Below are positions 33,486-44,024 of a stretch of DNA of 64,000 bases, in pieces. The translations under genes were made by a program, and so were the position numbers. Position 1 is the stretch's first letter; every line of letters starts with the position of its first letter. The notes under the pieces are model-generated. The model made no database searches, was not told where the DNA came from, and saw only the letters and a list, made by a program, of their open reading frames with translations. Source of the stretch: Selaginella moellendorffii (Eukaryota; Streptophyta; Lycopodiopsida; Selaginellales; Selaginellaceae); contig NW_003314361.1 in assembly GCF_000143415.4 (NCBI RefSeq), positions 70,653 to 134,652 on the forward strand, given 5' to 3'.

Positions 33486-33989
33486 TGTAGTGTATGTGGT
33501 TTTTACCCTTTATCCTATGGTGATTTACCATAGGATAACACCACGAAGTGGAACCTAAACCCTTTATGTACCACGTGTCACATGCCACGTGTCCATAGGA
33601 CAGTGGTGTGGAACCTGAGGTTCAGGGCCTTGGGCCATTGAATGAAGGAATGATGCCAAACTCCCAAGCATGGAGCCAAAGAGTGATGGAACCAAAGCAC
33701 GGAGCAACTCCCAAGTATACAGCCCAAGGAGCGAAGGGACATGAGCACGGAGCAACTTAGAATAGTCCTAGAGTATCCAACATCTCAAAGCCAAGACCAA
33801 TACACAAAACGGAGCCAAACGGAATTTGGTGCTATTTCAGCATACCGGTGGCCTAATGCGAGGATATGGGTACTCCACCAACTAGCATAGTGTGGAAGCC
33901 GAACGCAGAACAAGGACAAGCATGCAAGCAGGAGCTAAACTATGCCTTATGTTGGTTGGCCATGCTTGACCTGCCCACTATCCCTAACA
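33486..33989 (-). mobile_element. LTR of a minus-strand element (element 6)
   Basis: Bounded by TG (33486) and CA (33989). On the minus strand it is preceded by a purine tract (CCACAGAGGGGGC), so this is its 3' LTR. It contains a perfect 11-bp hairpin, TATCCTATGGT-N5-ACCATAGGATA (33511-33537), and two ACGTG-type motifs. Confidence 0.5.
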
Positions 33990-36264
33990 GCCCCCTCTGT
34001 GGACAATATCAAAGTTATAAATTAGAGACTTAATTATCAGGAAATAAATCGTATATTAGAACACAAAAGTATTCTAAGTAAGTTATCATCCAATAAACCA
34101 GTATTAGAGTATAGAAACCACCAAGATCACTATCATTGGAAAACATAAGATTCACCATCCAACAAAATTCAATAGCAAGTATATCATTAAGTAAATTCAA
34201 TGAGAAAACTTAACTACCGAAAATTGTAGACAGTATGTTAAACAACTTACTAAAGATAACTCAAAGAACACAAAGTATCAGTGACTGGCAAGCAAGAGAC
34301 TCGCAAATGTATCACCCAAAGGAAATAATATTCTAATCTATTAGAATTAACTCAAGCAATGATCAACAGAACAAAATGAATGTTGCAAGACCAACAAACA
34401 TAGCATTTATGCCAATCATCGCACTAGCCAATCCAAATAGATCCCGGTCAATAATACAAAGGAATTCAAGTTGCTTAAGCAAGTGTCAGCAACATCCTAC
34501 TGATGTCTCAAACCCAATAGACCAATCCAAAGAAAACCACATAGAACATGTGGTATTGCGAAAAGCTATAAGTTATCAAAGAGAACAATGAACCATCATG
34601 AAAGATCATCAATCATTCTATCAAAAAAGATATGCAGAATCATCGTCTAAGAAGGAATCTACCATCTCGAAGAACGGCAAATCATTCTATACCAACAATA
34701 ATCAAGCAAAACTTTTTGACAAGGATAATCAACTATCCTAAATGATAGTCAATCATCACCAATAATTGCTAGATGCAAATACTAACTTCAACATTGAAGC
34801 TATGAGTTAGAATGCCTTCCCTAACAACTTTTAACAAATGAAACAATGAGCACAAAACTCAAGGAACCAAAAGCTCAAAGAAACCTATAGCTAACTTTTG
34901 CCTAATAATAATCACGAGTCTCATAGAAGCTAACTTCAATGCTAAAGAAGAAATCATGGTGCAGCCCACAATATCTTCTCAACACATCCATAAGCTAAAC
35001 TTCATAATGCCAAAGTTAATGAAGAATATTTCTGCATTAATCCAAAAGGTAAGCACAATGGAGTTATGCCCAACAAGTGATCACTAAAAAATCCTTCATG
35101 AATCCATTTATAGCAAGATGTAACTCATTTCATAACAAACACAAGAAAAATCATCAACAATTGATATATTTTGAACTCAAATCCAATAAGGACTCAAATA
35201 TTTTAATATCAAACACTAATTTTTCCTCTCGTAAAGCTAGTATAGTCCATGATTAAATCACTTTTCAAGGAAAAACTAAAGTTCAACCTCAACTAAGCAA
35301 CCTCGTCTAGAACACAACTAACTCAACTTGCCACTCAGTTCATTTGAACATCAACACAGTTGCTAACTAGCAAATGCATAAATGCCAACAACACAAACAT
35401 AAAGCCAAATCATTGACACTATTTGCATTGAGATTAATGAAACTCAATATCAATCCTAGGGAGAGACATTTCATCCCACTTAAATCTCAACATCAATAAT
35501 GTCAACAATAAGGCATCATTTGAATGCTATCAACACCAGAACAAAGCTAAAAGAAAGCAAAAGTGAATCACCACTCAAAACTCTGTATCAAAAAAGCTAA
35601 CCAAAGTTGAAGATACCTTAGTTAGTATCTGAGACCAATCTTTCAACAATACTCAGTTTCAGATAACACATCATTAAAGAGATTCATCACATCCAAAACT
35701 CAATGAAATCTAACACCATGAGCTAAACGCAACCAAATGATATCAACAAAGGTAGAATTGATATGCTAACATGGAAAACCCATGTAAGTCTAACGACACG
35801 ATCCTCCTCAACACCATCCGGAAAAGTAAACCCATCATTGATAAATCTTTATCAAATGAAGCAAGTGTCAATAGTCCTCGACTAAGTTTACAAGTAATCA
35901 CTAGCTGCAAAGCAACTAACAATCACTCCTCAACTTGCCTTCACAAGACCCAAACACCAACTCTTGTCATTAAGTTATATACTTGTCAAACATGAACATA
36001 ATACCTCAAGTATAAGATAAAGGTTCATGGACAAACATAAATTAAATGACCACTCGAATCCAACTCAACCGCAACAAGCTCACTAATGCATTTAGCCAAT
36101 AGCTTTGAGCATGTCTTGAAAGGCTAGCTATGCATGATCAACACTTAGTCAAAACTAAAGTGAAAACCATGAGATGGGCTCATATTGGTACACAACCTCC
36201 TCATAAACACAGTTATAGTACAGGTATTAACATCTCAACCTCAAACAATTAAATTGGACATCAC
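33990..36264 (-). mobile_element. Non-coding interior of element 6, truncated by element 1
   Basis: About 2.3 kb of AT-rich sequence with no ORF of note on either strand; the purine tract next to the LTR is its PPT. The 5' end and its other LTR are missing because element 1 begins at 36265. Confidence 0.4.
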
Positions 36265-37332
36265 TGTAAGGAACTAACTCCCCGAGGTGTCGTAGGCTAA
36301 AGGATCCCCGAAAGCATGACCAAAATGATAAAGATTTCATCGGATGGGACCGAGTCTGAGATCGAGTCCAAGACCGACTCGGAGACCGAGTTCAAGATAG
36401 AGTCTGGAATCGAGTCCGAGGCTGACTCGGAGACCGAGTTCGAGACCGAGTCTGACATCCGAAATTGGGCCCGAGACCGAGTCTGAGGTCGAGTCCGAGG
36501 TCGGGTCCAAGATTGGGTCCGAGATCGAGTCCGAGATCGAGTCCGAGATCGAGCTAGAGACTGAGTCCGAGTACTAATACGGGTCAAGGGGTGAAAGCCC
36601 AAAGCGTGCGTCTCCCAGGGGGGGGGGGGGATAGTGAGGTTCAGGAGCCAGTTTTGAAGGAACTCTCCAGTGGGGCTTCCAAACTGACTTGAGGTTGGGA
36701 CTGGGACCGAGGGGCCTTGGGTGGGAGTGAGCATGGACGTGATTGGTGCCGGAGGGGCCATCCAAGGAAGTGCTCAAGAGTAGCTCCCACTCCCGAAAGG
36801 GAAATCAACTACGGTGCTCCCGGCTCATGTGGAGTGGTGCCCCACTTGAGTACCATGCGGCTCATTGGTCCTTGCCCTTCCTAGGGGCTTGGACCTTCCC
36901 TTCGGGATGGAAGTGGGGGGGTAAAGGTACCCATACCGGGCCGTTAGGCCACGATGTTTCGCCCCGGCTTCCCGAAGCAAGTGTTGCACCCAAGGCTTGC
37001 GATTGAAAGGGTCCCATGATCAAGTCTTGTGGTACCAAGGGATGTTAGGAACCTGGAAGCTTGGTGTGCTTGGCTGCTTGTGCTTGTGGGGAGTGTAGCC
37101 AAATCTTAAGTCTAGTCTAACCCGGGGAGGGGGATTATGAGAGATTTGGGAATCCATGGATGGATGGCTAACACTCTGTTGCTCAATGAGTAGCTGAAAC
37201 CAAGTAGGACCAAGTAGGAGCTGGTACCATAGGCGGGAACCTTGGCGAGGAAACTTAGCAAAAGCCAAGGCAGTGTTGGACGGATAGACGAGGTAAGCTG
37301 GCAAATTGGAAAGGAAAAATTTGTGGCGTACA
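36265..37332 (+). mobile_element. 5' LTR of chromodomain Ty3/gypsy element 1
   Basis: Begins TGTAAGGAAC, ends GGCGTACA. Contains a GAGTCC/GAGATC minisatellite (about 36347-36570) and a poly-G run (36620-36632). Matches the 3' LTR at 41815 onward. Confidence 0.75.
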
Positions 37333-37335
37333 ATT

Positions 37336-37347
37336 TGGTATCGGAGC
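37336..37347 (+). promoter_or_regulatory. Primer-binding site of element 1
   Basis: TGGTATCGGAGC, one mismatch to the initiator tRNA-Met PBS consensus, three bases after the LTR. Confidence 0.75.
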
Positions 37348-37391
37348 CTTTTCCTCAGTTCTAGCGAAGGATAGAGGCAGATTGTTGGGAG

Positions 37392-38433
37392 ATGGCAAAG
37401 GCAGGGCGGAAGCGAACCAAGGTGGGGACGAAACCTCCTTGAGAGCTGGAGCCTCTCGTCGAACAAGAGGCTATGGATGAGGAATCCTTGCATGAGGAGG
37501 ACTCCAGTGAGGAAACTTCCAAACAGGAGTCCAATGGTGAAGTTTAGGGCGAAGGGGAACATATAGCAAAGGGAAATTCAAGAAGAGTTTCTCTAAAAAT
37601 GAGTCCTCGGGGTTCCGGAAAGGCAAATCTGATGGCCAGCGAGCAAGTACGTAGGGGAGTCAAGCAAAAAGAGACAAACCCATGAATAAGAAGGTTAAGT
37701 CGTTTAGCAGCATGGGAAACAACGTATGCTATAACTGCGGTGAGGCGGGACACTTTTTGAGGGAATGTCCCTACCCGAAGAAGGCCAAAGCTAATATGGC
37801 CATTAAGTCGGGTGAAGTCCAAACTGAGGTATGTGATCCAGTCCCTAGCTCAAAGTTACTCAAGCAGTATGGCAAAGGGGGCACTCGGACACGAGCAACT
37901 TTGGTAGAGAGTCGTTCGCGACATCTACTAACCCTCCGAAGGAAGCTCGGAGGTAGCTTTGTTAAGATCCTTATTGACATGGGTGCTTCGGATAATTTTG
38001 TGGCTGCACATATAGTCCGGCAAGCCGGACTAACGGTGCAGCGGCTGGGCGAACCAAGGACTATAGAGTTTGTTCAAGGTAGCCAAAGCACCGATGAGGT
38101 ACTTTGACAAGCAAGAGTCGAAGTAGGGACTTGGAAAGTAGACATGGATTTCACTGTGTTGGACATGGCGGGATTTGACATGATCTTTGGGATGGATTGG
38201 TTCAATCGATTCGTGGTAGCCCTGCATGGACAAGGTAGGAACCTTGTGGTATTAGCGAATGCCCAAGGAAGAAGATCCAGGGTGGAGGCCCAGGATCTAA
38301 AGGTAGGGCAATGTAAGGCCAAAGATTCGTGCTTAAATTTGGTGTCCACGAGAGGACAACTCACTAAAGGGACAAAGGCTGCATTTTTATGCTTTCTCTC
38401 GGTGAAGAGTGACAAAAAGATAGGAACAAAATA
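37392..38433 (+). pseudogene. gag-protease region of element 1, with internal gag deletion
   Basis: ATG 37392 starts a basic N-terminus that soon meets a stop. After a Glu-rich stretch the sequence jumps to the region before the zinc knuckle, so about 0.5 kb of gag present in element 2 is missing. The knuckle reads CYNCGEAGHFLRECP (about 37728-37772). The aspartic protease follows with the catalytic DTG replaced by DMG (about 37978) and the FGMDW strand at 38188. A TGA breaks the frame at about 38105-38107, and the region ends in TAA before RT. The replaced catalytic residue and the stop make this copy defective. Confidence 0.7.
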
Positions 38434-38520
38434 AGTACCTTTAGTGATCCAGCAGGTGTTAGACCAATTCCAGGATACCATACCAGAGGAGCTACCGGCG
38501 GGGTTGCCCCCCACGTGACC

Positions 38521-41411
38521 GATAGAACATAAGATTGAGCTGGTCGAGGGTGCTGAGGCAGTGGTTCGTCCCCCCTATCGTTTGAACGAAAAAGAATTGG
38601 CGGAGCTCAAGCGCCAACTAGAAGAGTTGGTGGACAAAGGGTATGTTAGGTTGAGCAAGTTGCTGTATAGGGTGCCGGTGCTATTTGTGAAAAAGAAAGA
38701 TAGATCTATGCGCATGTGTATAGACTACCGGTTGCTCAACAAATATAAAAAGAAGAATAAGTACCCTTTGCCAAGGATTGAGGACCTGTTCGATAGGTTG
38801 GGAAAGGCAAAATACTTCTCGAGGATTGACCTAAGGTTCGGATACTACCAGATCAGGGTAGCAGAGGAAGATGTCGAGAAGACAACCTGTCGAACGAGGT
38901 ATGCGAGCTTCAAGTTTCTGGTGATGCCCTTCGGGCTATGCAATGCGCCGGCAATGTTTTCGGTGTTGATGAACCATATCTTTGTACCCTATCTGGATCA
39001 CTTTGTGGTCGTCTATATTGACGACATCCTGATCTATAACTAAACGCTAGAGGAGCATGCCAAACACTTGACAAAGGTGTTTGAGAAACTAAGGGAACAC
39101 CAGCTGTATGCTAAAGAGAGCAAATGTGACTTTGCTCAGCAAAAGGTAAAGTTTCTCGGGCATGTGGGAGGCAAGGACGGGCTCAAGGTGGACCCAAGCA
39201 ATCCAGGATTGGGAGCGACCATCGAATGTACACGAGTTAAGGGCATTCCTGGGGCTATGCAACTACTATCAAAAGTTTATCAAACACTATTCGAGAGTAG
39301 CCCTGCCCTTAACGAACCAAACGGGAAAAGGGAAGATGGTATGGACAGCAGAATGCGAGGCGGCATTCATCCACCTCAAGGGGAAGTTGAGGAAGGCTCC
39401 CATGTTGGCGTTACCAGACTTTGGTAAGGACTTTGAGGTAGAAACGGATGTTTCAGACTTTGTGTTGGGCGCAGTTTTGAAGCAAGACAACCATCCAGTA
39501 GCGTTCTTCTCGAAGAAGTTAGACAAGGCTCAATGGAAGTGGCCTGCCTATGAGAAGGAATTGTTTGCGGTGGTCAAGGCGGTCAAGGAGTGGCGACACT
39601 ACCTTGGGAGACACTTCAAGGTTTACACGGACAATGTGGCAACGAAACACTTCTTGTCACAGCCCGACCTGAGGGGAAAACAAGGTCGGTGGGCCAATGC
39701 TTTGGCCAAGTTTGATTGCAAGATTCTATACAAGCTTGGGAAGAGCAACATCGTGGCAGATGCGCTAAGTCGAAAAGCGAGCTTGAAATTGGCAATATCT
39801 AGCATGACAACAACCTTTTGGGATGATGTGCGGACCACATACGAGAACAATAGTCTAGCACAAGAAGTGTTGCTGAGGAATCTAGAGGCACGGGAAGCTC
39901 ACCAGAGAGGTGAGCTGCCAACGGAAGAGAAAACGGGCTATGCAGAACGCAATGGACTCATATATTACAAGCAAACGAGGGTGTATGTTCCAGAAGGGGA
40001 ACTAAGGAAGGTAGCCTTAGAAGAGTGTCATGACGGACTTCTTGCGAGACACGGCAGAGTGCCCAAGACAATGGGCTTACTCAAGAGGAAGTACCACTGG
40101 CTAGATATGGCTAAGGATGTCCAAGACTATGTAAAGACATGTCCAACATGTCAGCAGGTCAAAGCCGTGACTAAGGCTAGTGGGGGCTTGTTACAAAGCA
40201 TCCCAATTCCAAATCGTCCGCGGAAATGTCTTACGATGGACTTCATCACGGGACTTCCCCCAAGCGAGGGGTTCGATGCGATATTCGTGGTGGTGGATCG
40301 ATTTTCGAAGATAGCACATTTCATACCCATCACAATGGAAGTGGATGCAGAAGGTGTGGCGAAGCTATTCTTCGAACAAGTGGTACGAGTTCGGGGAAGG
40401 CCGGAAGAGATTATCTCAGATCGAGATAACATCTTCACCAATAGGTTCTGGAGGACACTCCTAGAACAGTATCGCACCAAGTTGAAATTCAGCATAGTCT
40501 ATCACCCACAGACAGGTAATGGGTACTAAGTCAAGTTTGATGGCACTAACACTTCTTGACAGACAGACAAATGGAAAGGGTGAATAGGCAGCTGGAGGAT
40601 TATTTGCGATGCTATGTCTCGGGAGACCAGACCAATTAGGTAAGTCATTTGGGCCTTGCGGAAATGTGTTATAACAACTCACCACATTCGAGCATCGGGG
40701 TGAGTCCATGGGAAGTCATCAATGGGCGAGCTATTGAAAGTCCTGTGGAACTCGGCGTGGCCGAATATCATGGAGAGTTACCCGCAATGGAGGCATTCAC
40801 GGCGGAAAGACTCAACATTTGGAATCTAGTGAGGGATTCCTTGGAACGAGCTCAACAAAGGCAAACTAAGTATGCGAACCAGAAGTGCCGGGATGTAGAG
40901 TTCCAAGCTGGGGAGGTGTGGCTGAACACCAAGAACCTCAGGCTACCAGGTGGGATCAGTCGAAAGTTGACCCAAAGGTAAAAATGCATGTATTCCTGTA
41001 AATGAATTGATCTTGAGTTCCTTAAGCACATTCGTGGGGCCTTACGAGATTGAGGCTCGAATCGGTAAAGTGGCTTACCGTCTCCAACTTCCACGAGAGA
41101 TGGGGAAGATGCATCATGTGTTCCACGTGAACTTACTCAAGCTATATTTTGAGGATCCGTTTCACAAGGACCAAGTGAGACCTTTACCTGAGGTTATCCA
41201 AGGGGAAGAAAAATACGAAGTCGAGGCCATCCTCAATGCGCGCAAGAGCAAGCGACAAGGACATGAGGTGAGAGAGTTCCATGTGAAGTGGAAAGGATTT
41301 CCACACTGCGAAGTAAAATGGGAACCGGAGGAGAACCTAGCGAACGCACGAGATCTAGTGGAGGAATTTCTAAAAGGCAGAACTCTATGTACTTATGCAA
41401 AGTTCAATTAA
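38521..41411 (+). pseudogene. pol of element 1: RT, RNase H, integrase, chromodomain
   Basis: RT from about 38553 with [33 protein letters not shown] and the active-site YIDDILIY (39017-39040), followed at once by a TAA. RNase H and connection follow in another frame (39162-40529; ETDVSDF). Integrase has an HHCC finger (C-P-T-C-Q-Q near 40141), MDFITGLPP and VVVDRFSKIAHFIP, and SDRDNIFTNRFW. Frame then shifts near 40525. A C-terminal GPYEIEARIGKVAYRL and a chromodomain (YEVEAILNARKS...FHVKWKGF, about 41214-41390) follow. The chromodomain places it among chromoviruses, which target heterochromatin. Order and motifs match element 2. Confidence 0.8.
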
Positions 41412-41770
41412 AAGTATCAATTTGAGAAGTTGAGCAATGGTATATGTTGGGACTCAAAGGCGCGCCAAAGGTAAGCTAATTAGCATGGGCTAGCTAGGTC
41501 GACCAGGCGTAGGGAACTACGCCCGACTCCCTGCGGGGATGTCGAATCCGTAGACGTATTCTATGGAGATTGGGTTCAAGTTCCAACCCCCTAATAAAGC
41601 AAGGCTGGGTTCAAGTCTCGACCCTATACTAGGGCGTGGTGAGGTGAGGAGTATAGGGACACCTATATTCCGTTATCATGGGCTCTTGGCTGGGGAGGCT
41701 AACTTAGGCACACCGCTAAGTGGGGGGATGCCCCCGAAAACATAGTCAACAAGTCGTAGGATAAAAAAGA

Positions 41771-41814
41771 GAAGTTCGATGTGGGCATCGAACTTCTTCT
41801 ATGGGTGGTGGAGT
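41771..41814 (+). promoter_or_regulatory. Hairpin and polypurine tract of element 1
   Basis: GAAGTTCGATG-TGGG-CATCGAACTTC (41771-41796) is a perfect 11-bp stem; ATGGGTGGTGGAG then abuts the 3' LTR at 41815. The counterpart in element 2 is at about 44025-44065. Confidence 0.7.
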
Positions 41815-42244
41815 TGTAAGGAACCTACTCCCCGAGGTGTCGTAGGCTAAAGGATCCCCGAAAGCATGACCAAAATGATAAAGATTTCATTTGATGGGAC
41901 TGAGTCTGAGATCAAGTCCAAGACCGACTCGGAGACCGAGTTCAAGATAGAGTCCGGAATCAAGTCCGAGGCCGACTCGGAGACCGAGTTCGAGACCGAG
42001 TTCGAGATGGAGTCCGACATCCGAAATCGGGTCCGAGACCGAGTCCAAGGTCGAGTCCGAGGTCGGGTCCGAGATCGGGTCCGAGATTGAGTCCGAGATC
42101 GAGTCCGAGATCAAGCCAGAGACTGAGTCCGAGTACTAATACGGGTCAAAGGGTGATAGTGAGGTCTAGGAACCAGTTTTGAAGGAACTCTCCAGTGGGG
42201 CTTCCAAACTGACTTGAGGTTGGGACTGGGACCGAGGGGCCTTG

Positions 42245-43146
42245 GAGAGGCTACCTAGCTGGCCTGGTATCGGGCTACCGAGATGGAGCCCATTCTCACT
42301 GAGGTCGAGATGCCGAAGCTGCTGGACTTGTCCGATGGATTCGGGGATGGAGATGGAAAACGAAGGCGACGACGACGTGGTTCTGGTGACTCAGAGGCTT
42401 TGCAAGTACCCGAGCTGCGACGCGACGGACAGGAGAATGGACAGTGCCTGTGGAGTGTCACGGGAGAGTTCAATGCCGGAGACATGATAAGCAGCTGGAA
42501 GCGACGACTGGTTTCGGAGCACGCAGGTTACTCCCGGCCAAGTCGAGGGTGGCGAGCAGGGATCATTGGCAGCGGCCACGGCCCAGGAAATCGCAGGAAT
42601 GGCTCTCAAAACAGCAACTTCCGATGGATCGGTCGCGAAAAAAGTACCTGGTAGAGCTGGAGCTGGAGCTACATCGCCATAAATCTGAGGTAGAGTGGAT
42701 TCACTGCTGCTGCTACTGATAATCGTCGTGAACAAGAGAAGGACAACTTGGAGAACGGGATGACTGAATCCCAGCGCAAAACCAAACTTGGTCCTCATTT
42801 TCTGCGAGCTCACTCACTCACTGGGAAGAGGAAACCCGAGCAAGGAGACTCTTTAATGACCGATCAACATCTCCTCGCGCAGCGCGACGAGAGCCATTGA
42901 AATCGCAGCAATGCAACAAAGCGACAGTAGTAAGCTTTTTCTACTCAGCAGAGCTCGGCTTTTTGGAATTAAGACACTGGAAAATCGTCGGCAGATCGTC
43001 CGGAATTCGCCATTGCGACTTCGACGCGTGGGTTTCTCTGCCAAATCCCATAAGCATCGAAAGAGGAGCTCTCTCTCTTCTAGAAAGTGTGGAAACTTTG
43101 AGTTTCAGGGGTAGCACAGTGATTCCGAGGTAGCAAGTCAAGCGCG
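42245..43146 (-). pseudogene. LRR protein 5' gene fragment captured inside an LTR
   Basis: On the minus strand an ATG (42813) opens a frame with a hydrophobic signal-peptide-like segment (residues about 18-36). A typical plant LRR N-terminal cap follows (AVLRAIPAISWA...NDPC...WPGVTC). A TGA follows LGYLQSL, but the same frame goes on with a clear leucine-rich repeat (RHLDLSENGL...IPGQLGSLS) up to the LTR junction near 42245. The upstream part (42853-43044) may be 5' UTR. The parent would be an LRR receptor-like protein of the plasma membrane; here only the first exon region is present. Confidence 0.65.
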
Positions 43147-43335
43147 AAAGATTGGTGCTGCAAGGGCCATCTAAGGAAGTGCTCAAGAGCAACTCCTACT
43201 CCCAAAAGGGAAACTGACTGCGGTGCTCCCGGCTCATATGAAGTGGTGCCCCACTTGAGTATCATGCGGCTCATTGGTCCTCACCCTTCCTAGGGGCTTG
43301 GACCTTCCCTTCGGGATGGAAGTGCGGGGGGGGGA

Positions 43336-43490
43336 NNNNNNNNNNNNNNNNNNNNNNNNNNNNNNNNNNNNNNNNNNNNNNNNNNNNNNNNNNNNNNNNN
43401 NNNNNNNNNNNNNNNNNNNNNNNNNNNNNNNNNNNNNNNNNNNNNNNNNNNNNNNNNNNNNNNNNNNNNNNNNNNNNNNNNNNNNNNNNN
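43336..43490. other. Assembly gap (155 N)
   Basis: Run of N within the 3' LTR of element 1, preceded by poly-G. Confidence 0.99.
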
Positions 43491-43799
43491 ACTAAGGGCT
43501 CTCTCATCATACAAGTTGCCCCTTGTCCAGTTGACTTAAGAGGAGAGAGATAAAGTGTGCTATAGCGGGGTAGAGGTACCCATACCGGGCCATTAGGCCA
43601 CGGTGTTTCACCCCGGCGTCCCGAAGCAAGTGTTGCACCCAAGACTTGGGATTTAGAGGGTCCCATGATCAAATCTTGTGGTACCAAGGGATGTTAGGAA
43701 CCTGGAAGCTTGGTGTGCTTGGCTGGTTGTGCTTGTGGGGAGTGTAGCCGAACCTTAAGTCCAGTCTAACCCGGGGAGGGGGATTGGGAGAGATTTGAG

Positions 43800-44024
43800 A
43801 GATCGGACTCGGTCTTGGACCCGATTTGGATCTCGGACTCTGTCTCGAACTCGGTCTCCGATTCGGCCTCGGACTCGATCCCAGACTCTATCTCAAACTC
43901 GGTCTCAGAGTCGGTCTTGAACTCGATCTTCGACTCGGTCCCATTCGATGAACTCTTTGTCATTTTGGGTCATGCTTTCAGGGATCCTTTAGCCTACGAC
44001 ACCTTGGTGAGTTGGTTCCTTACA
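43800..44024 (-). mobile_element. Partial 3' LTR of chromodomain element 2
   Basis: The LTR start (TGTAAGGAACC on the minus strand) is at 44024. The LTR is kept only up to its minisatellite, then fuses to the broken LTR of element 1 at 43799/43800. Confidence 0.7.

Larger units (their letters stand above)
41815..43799 (+). mobile_element. 3' LTR of element 1, split by a captured gene fragment and truncated
   Basis: 41815-42240 follows the 5' LTR; homology stops after 'accgaggggccttgg' and resumes near 43150 with 'gattggtgc..gggccat', so about 0.9 kb of foreign DNA (42245-43146) replaces about 30 bp. After the N gap the LTR continues to 43799, where it breaks inside 'gggagagatttg' and joins the inverted LTR of element 2. 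The last about 190 bp are missing. Confidence 0.7.

Noticed and set aside
42853-43044. 63-codon ORF upstream of the LRR fragment as a separate gene
   Set aside because: Basic, low-information translation in what is probably the 5' UTR of the captured gene.
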